In this document: positions 60,436 through 64,000 of the stretch, one piece after another | Numbering within the stretch: position 1 is the first letter of the stretch | Layout of the letters: each line of letters begins with the position of its first letter | DNA from: Enterobacteriaceae bacterium RIT714 | GTDB taxonomy: Bacteria; Pseudomonadota; Gammaproteobacteria; Enterobacterales; Enterobacteriaceae | Length of the DNA stretch: 64,000 nt | Direction: 5' to 3' | NCBI GenBank assembly: GCA_009668015.1 | Contig: WJYB01000005.1 | Location: 186,001-250,000 of the forward strand | The notes under the pieces: model-generated | What the model saw: the letters and a program-made list of their open reading frames with translations, nothing else | Databases searched by the model: none | What the model was told of the DNA's origin: nothing | Made by a program: the position numbers and the translations under genes

Positions 60436-62414
60436 AATCACGGTTCGCGCTTTTCCCGACGCTGCTTTTGACCGTTGTCTTCATTGCGGCGCTGCTCTTA
60501 ACCTGGAGCAATCTGTCGGTTGCGCTGCCGCGCGCGCAGTGGGGCCAGGCCTTTGCTGTACCGGATATTGATAATATTCAGCAAATGCTGTTCCACTACA
60601 GCCTGTTGCCACGGCTGGCGATTTCATTGCTGGTGGGCGCAGGGCTGGGGCTGGTCGGGGTGTTGTTCCAGCAGGTGCTGCGTAACCCGCTGGCGGAACC
60701 GACGACGCTCGGCGTCGCCACCGGCGCGCAGCTTGGGATCACGATTACCACGCTGTGGGCGCTGCCCGGTGCGCTGACCAGCCAGTTTGCTGCCCTGGCA
60801 GGTGCCTGTGTGGTGGGCGCGCTGGTGTTTGGCGTGGCCTGGGGGAAACGTCTTTCCCCGGTGACGCTGATTCTGGCCGGGCTGGTGGTGAGCCTTTACT
60901 GTGGCGCCATTAATCAGCTGCTGGTGCTGTTCCATCACGATGAGCTGCAAAGCATGTTTCTGTGGAGTACCGGGACGCTCACGCAGACGGACTGGAGCAT
61001 CGTACAACGCCTGTGGCCGCAGCTGATTGGCGGTGTGGTACTCACCCTGCTGCTGTTGCGTCCGCTGACCCTGATGGGCCTTGACGATGGCGTGGCCCGC
61101 AATCTGGGTCTGGCGCTTTCTCTGGCTCGCCTTGCGGCGCTGACGCTGGCGATTGTCCTCAGCGCGTTGCTGGTGAATGCGGTCGGGATTATCGGCTTTA
61201 TCGGGCTGTTTGCGCCACTGCTGGCGAAGATGCTGGGCGCGCGCCGCCTGCTGTCGCGTCTGATTTTAGCGCCGCTGATTGGGGCGCTGATCCTGTGGCT
61301 TTCCGATCAAATTATTCTCTGGCTGGCACGCGTCTGGATGGAGGTCTCCACCGGTTCCGTCACCGCGCTGATTGGTGCGCCGCTTCTGCTGTGGCTACTG
61401 CCACGTCTGCGGAGTATGAGCGCGCCGGCGATGGATGCCGGGGACAAAGTCTATGCCGAACGTCAGCATATTCAGTGGTTTGTTTTCGCGGGCCTTATCG
61501 CGCTGCTGGTTGTCGCCTGTGTTGCGCTTTCACTGGGGCGCGATGCCAGCGGCTGGCACTGGGCTACCGGCCCGATGCTGGATGAGCTGCTGCAGTGGCG
61601 ATGGCCGCGCATTTTCTCGGCGCTGATTGCCGGGGTGATGCTGGCGGTGGCCGGTTGTATCATCCAGCGGCTGACCGGTAATCCGATGGCCAGCCCCGAA
61701 GTGCTGGGCATTAGCTCGGGGGCGGCGTTTGGCGTGGTGTTGATGCTGTTCTTTGTGCCGGGTGATGCGTTTGGCTGGCTGATGCCGGCGGGCAGTATCG
61801 GGGCGGCTGTGACGCTGATGATCATCATGATCGCCGCCGGGCGCGGGGGCTTTTCACCGCATCGAATGTTGCTGGCCGGTATGGCGCTGAGCACGGCATT
61901 TACCATGCTGCTGATGATGCTGCAGGCCAGCGGCGATCCGCGGATGGCGCAGATCCTGACGTGGATATCCGGATCGACCTACAACGCAACGGCCGCTCAG
62001 GTGGTTCAAAGTGGGATCGCAATGATGCTGTTGCTGGCGATGACCCCGTTGTGTCGGCGCTGGATGACCATTTTGCCGCTGGGCGGTGAAACGGCTCGGG
62101 CGGTTGGGATCGCACTGGCGCCATCGCGCGTGGGGCTGTTGCTGCTGGCCGCCTGCCTGACCGCGGTTGCAACCCTGACCATCGGCCCGTTGAGCTTTAT
62201 CGGTCTGATGGCTCCGCACATTGCGCGCATGATAGGTTTCCGCCGCACGATGCCGCACATCGTTATGTCGGCGCTCACCGGGGGGATTATGTTGGTCATC
62301 GCTGACTGGCTGGGCAGAATGGTGCTCTTCCCGTATCAGATCCCGGCAGGGCTGTTATCAACCTTTATCGGTGCGCCGTACTTTATCTATTTGCTGAGGA
62401 AGCAGAGCAGATAA
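60432..62414 (+). CDS. fhuB: FhuB, ferrichrome ABC transporter permease
   Basis: FhuB is the fused permease that takes ferric hydroxamates across the inner membrane. The 660-residue product equals E. coli; two homologous halves (about 1-330 and 340-660) each resemble a FecCD permease with 10 membrane helices. Both carry the NPLAEP/NPMASP segments after the third helix and the GLFAPLLAKMLG/GLMAPHIARMIG loop that meets FhuC. Confidence 0.97.
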   Translation: MKSRFALFPTLLLTVVFIAALLLTWSNLSVALPRAQWGQAFAVPDIDNIQQMLFHYSLLPRLAISLLVGAGLGLVGVLFQQVLRNPLAEPTTLGVATGAQLGITITTLWALPGALTSQFAALAGACVVGALVFGVAWGKRLSPVTLILAGLVVSLYCGAINQLLVLFHHDELQSMFLWSTGTLTQTDWSIVQRLWPQLIGGVVLTLLLLRPLTLMGLDDGVARNLGLALSLARLAALTLAIVLSALLVNAVGIIGFIGLFAPLLAKMLGARRLLSRLILAPLIGALILWLSDQIILWLARVWMEVSTGSVTALIGAPLLLWLLPRLRSMSAPAMDAGDKVYAERQHIQWFVFAGLIALLVVACVALSLGRDASGWHWATGPMLDELLQWRWPRIFSALIAGVMLAVAGCIIQRLTGNPMASPEVLGISSGAAFGVVLMLFFVPGDAFGWLMPAGSIGAAVTLMIIMIAAGRGGFSPHRMLLAGMALSTAFTMLLMMLQASGDPRMAQILTWISGSTYNATAAQVVQSGIAMMLLLAMTPLCRRWMTILPLGGETARAVGIALAPSRVGLLLLAACLTAVATLTIGPLSFIGLMAPHIARMIGFRRTMPHIVMSALTGGIMLVIADWLGRMVLFPYQIPAGLLSTFIGAPYFIYLLRKQSR

Positions 62415-62415
62415 A

Positions 62416-62443
62416 AAAGCGGCAGCCGGGAGGCTGCCGCTTT
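62416..62443. terminator. Bidirectional terminator between fhuB and hemL
   Basis: AAAGCGGCAGCC (62416-62427) pairs perfectly with GGCTGCCGCTTT (62432-62443). The A-run on the left makes a stronger T-run on the minus strand, so it serves hemL as well as fhuB. Confidence 0.85.
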
Positions 62444-62451
62444 GAGTGTTT

Positions 62452-62497
62452 TCTTCCTCTTCCCGTGAGGAGGGCAGGGGTGAGGGCATCAGCCTGC
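62452..62497 (-). repeat. Dispersed CCCTCTCC palindrome, copy H (with tail)
   Basis: On the minus strand it reads CTGATGCCCTCACCCC, then TGCCCTCCTCACGGGAAGAG, close to copy F over its whole length. It lies between the converging fhuB and hemL genes. Confidence 0.8.
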
Positions 62498-62502
62498 ACC
62501 CA

Positions 62503-63783
62503 TCAGAGCTTCGCAAATACCTTACGCGCGGCGTCGATGGTGTTGTTGATATCTTCTGCGCTGTGCGCAACCGACATAAAGCCCGCTTCAAACGCCGACG
62601 GCGCCAGATAAACACCCTCTTCCAGCATCAGATGGAAGAAACGCTTAAAGCGCTCAACGTCGCATTTCACCACGTCCTGATAGCGGGTCACGGTTTTCGC
62701 GTCGGTGAAGAAGATCCCGAACATCCCGCCAACATGATTCACAACCAGTGGAATACCCGCTTCTTCAGCGGCTTCCAGCAGGCCATTCGCCAGCTGGGTG
62801 GTCAGTTCGGTCAGCGTTTCGTGAATACCGGGCTGGGCCACTTCGGTCAGACAGGCAAAGCCCGCGGCCATCGCAATCGGGTTGCCGGAAAGCGTACCCG
62901 CCTGATAGACCGGGCCGGTTGGGGCCAGAGCTTCCATGACATCTCTGCGTCCGCCAAATGCGCCCACCGGCATACCGCCGCCGATGATTTTGCCCAGACA
63001 GGTCAGATCAGGCACCACGTCGTAGTAAGACTGTGCGCCCGCCAGTGCGACGCGGAAACCGGTCATCACTTCGTCGATAATCAGCAACGCGCCAAATTCG
63101 TCGCACAGCGCGCGCAGACCCGGCAGGAAATCCGGCTGCGGAGGAATACAGTTCATGTTACCCGCGACCGGTTCCACAATGATGCAGGCGATTTCTTGCG
63201 GATATTGCTCGAACGCCGCGCGCACGGTCGACAGATCGTTATAAGTACAGGTCAGGGTATGTTTAGCGAAGTCAGCAGGCACGCCCGGTGAGTTTGGCTG
63301 GCCCAGAGTCAGAGCACCAGAACCGGCTTTCACCAGCAGGCAGTCGGCGTGGCCGTGGTAACAGCCTTCGAATTTGATAATTTTATCGCGACCGGTAAAG
63401 CCGCGCGCCAGACGAATGGCGCTCATCGTCGCTTCCGTCCCGGAGTTCACCATGCGCACCATGTCCATAGTCGGCACCAGTTCGGTGACCAGCTCGGCCA
63501 TTTTAACTTCCATCTCGGTCGGTGCACCGAAGCTCAAACCGCGCTGTGCCGCTTCAATAACCGCATTGCGAATGGTCGGGTGGTTATGACCCAGCACCAT
63601 TGGACCCCAGGAGCCGACGTAATCAACATAGGCTTTGCCGTCGACATCGTACAGATACGCGCCGTCCGCACGTTCAATAAACAGCGGAGTTCCGCCCACG
63701 CCGGTAAAGGCACGAACGGGAGAGTTCACCCCGCCCGGGATAAGCTCACGTGCAGCACTGTAGAGGTTTTCTGACTTACTCAT
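62503..63783 (-). CDS. hemL: HemL, glutamate-1-semialdehyde 2,1-aminomutase
   Basis: HemL turns glutamate-1-semialdehyde into 5-aminolevulinate, the first common precursor of heme. The 426-residue product equals E. coli. It is a class III PLP aminotransferase with the cofactor lysine K265 (LGKIIGGG) and the [15 protein letters not shown] phosphate-binding loop. It is divergent from the gene that starts at 63962. Confidence 0.97.
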   Translation of the reverse strand: MSKSENLYSAARELIPGGVNSPVRAFTGVGGTPLFIERADGAYLYDVDGKAYVDYVGSWGPMVLGHNHPTIRNAVIEAAQRGLSFGAPTEMEVKMAELVTELVPTMDMVRMVNSGTEATMSAIRLARGFTGRDKIIKFEGCYHGHADCLLVKAGSGALTLGQPNSPGVPADFAKHTLTCTYNDLSTVRAAFEQYPQEIACIIVEPVAGNMNCIPPQPDFLPGLRALCDEFGALLIIDEVMTGFRVALAGAQSYYDVVPDLTCLGKIIGGGMPVGAFGGRRDVMEALAPTGPVYQAGTLSGNPIAMAAGFACLTEVAQPGIHETLTELTTQLANGLLEAAEEAGIPLVVNHVGGMFGIFFTDAKTVTRYQDVVKCDVERFKRFFHLMLEEGVYLAPSAFEAGFMSVAHSAEDINNTIDAARKVFAKL

Positions 63784-63961
63784 AGCGTCGTTCCTGGTTC
63801 GTAGAAAAGAGTTAAGCTAACTATTCTAAGGGATTCACCGAAGGTTATAAAATTTTTGCCCTCATGATCCTGAACAATTGTTTAGGATTTTTCAGGCGAC
63901 GGACGGCGTCAGGGGCATTAAAATCCCTGCGTTATTTGTATGACTAATAAAAGAACCCGTG

Positions 63962-64000
63962 ATGACAGCAGAAAATTCCTCTTTCGAAGAGCAGCAGTTT
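63962..64000 (+). CDS. clcA: Probable ClcA chloride/proton antiporter, first 13 codons
   Basis: An open frame MTAENSSFEEQQF runs off the end of the window. In E. coli clcA follows hemL divergently, and its start (MKTDTPSLETPQ) has a similar polar, Thr/Ser/Glu-rich beginning. The call rests mostly on synteny; too little is present to show a domain, and the ribosome binding site is weak. Confidence 0.55.
   Translation, partial: MTAENSSFEEQQF

Overview
This window is a chromosomal segment of a gamma-proteobacterium of the family Enterobacteriaceae. Gene order from lpxC to hemL follows the 2-4 minute region of the Escherichia coli chromosome almost gene for gene, and most predicted proteins match their E. 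coli counterparts in length. Several features point away from E. coli itself and towards Enterobacter or a near relative such as Lelliottia, Leclercia or Citrobacter: a 187-residue AmpD, a glycosidase-transporter pair between ampE and aroP, a chromosomal traT gene next to lpd, a DUF2950 gene beside yacH, and no yad fimbrial operon between panB and folK. The genus is inferred, not proven.

Layout. 1-4.5 kb: end of lpxC, then secM-secA-mutT. 4.5-6.1 kb (minus): coaE-zapD-yacG. 6.3 kb: guaC. 7.4-11.5 kb (minus): nadC, then ppdD-hofB-hofC, a type IV pilin and its assembly proteins. 11.6-13 kb: ampD-ampE. 13-15.4 kb (minus): GPH-family sugar symporter and GH43 glycosidase, accessory. 15.5-16.9 kb (minus): aroP. 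17.5-24.7 kb: pdhR-aceE-aceF-lpd, the pyruvate dehydrogenase operon. 24.8-28 kb: traT, then yacH and a DUF2950 gene on the minus strand, accessory in part. 28.5-31.6 kb: acnB and yacL. 31.7-33.8 kb (minus): yacC, speE-speD. 34-38 kb: cueO facing gcd. 38.2-43.9 kb: hpt, can, yadG-yadH, an unrecognised small membrane protein, yadI, yadE. 43.9-49.6 kb (minus): dksA-gluQ, pcnB-folK, panB-panC-panD. 49.8-53.5 kb: thpR-sfsA (minus) and hrpB. 53.7-62.4 kb: mrcB and fhuA-fhuC-fhuD-fhuB. 62.5-64 kb: hemL (minus) and what looks like the first 13 codons of clcA.

Much of the window is housekeeping: protein export, envelope growth, cofactor synthesis (CoA, NAD, pantothenate, folate, heme), central carbon flow from pyruvate to the TCA cycle, polyamines, RNA 3' end processing and the stringent response. 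Regulatory sites that can be read directly include the SecM arrest sequence, the PdhR operator, a CueR-type promoter with a 19-bp spacer before cueO, a Fur-like box before fhuA, candidate TyrR boxes before aroP, and non-ATG starts (ATT for pcnB, TTG for speD, GTG for secM, acnB and hrpB).

I found no CRISPR array, prophage, insertion sequence, rRNA or tRNA. The least explained material is: a dispersed 48-bp intergenic repeat with at least eight copies; the yacH/DUF2950 pair; the GH43/symporter pair; and the AT-rich stretch around 41.35-42.06 kb with its small membrane protein. None of these amounts to clear evidence for a new defence or mobile system.
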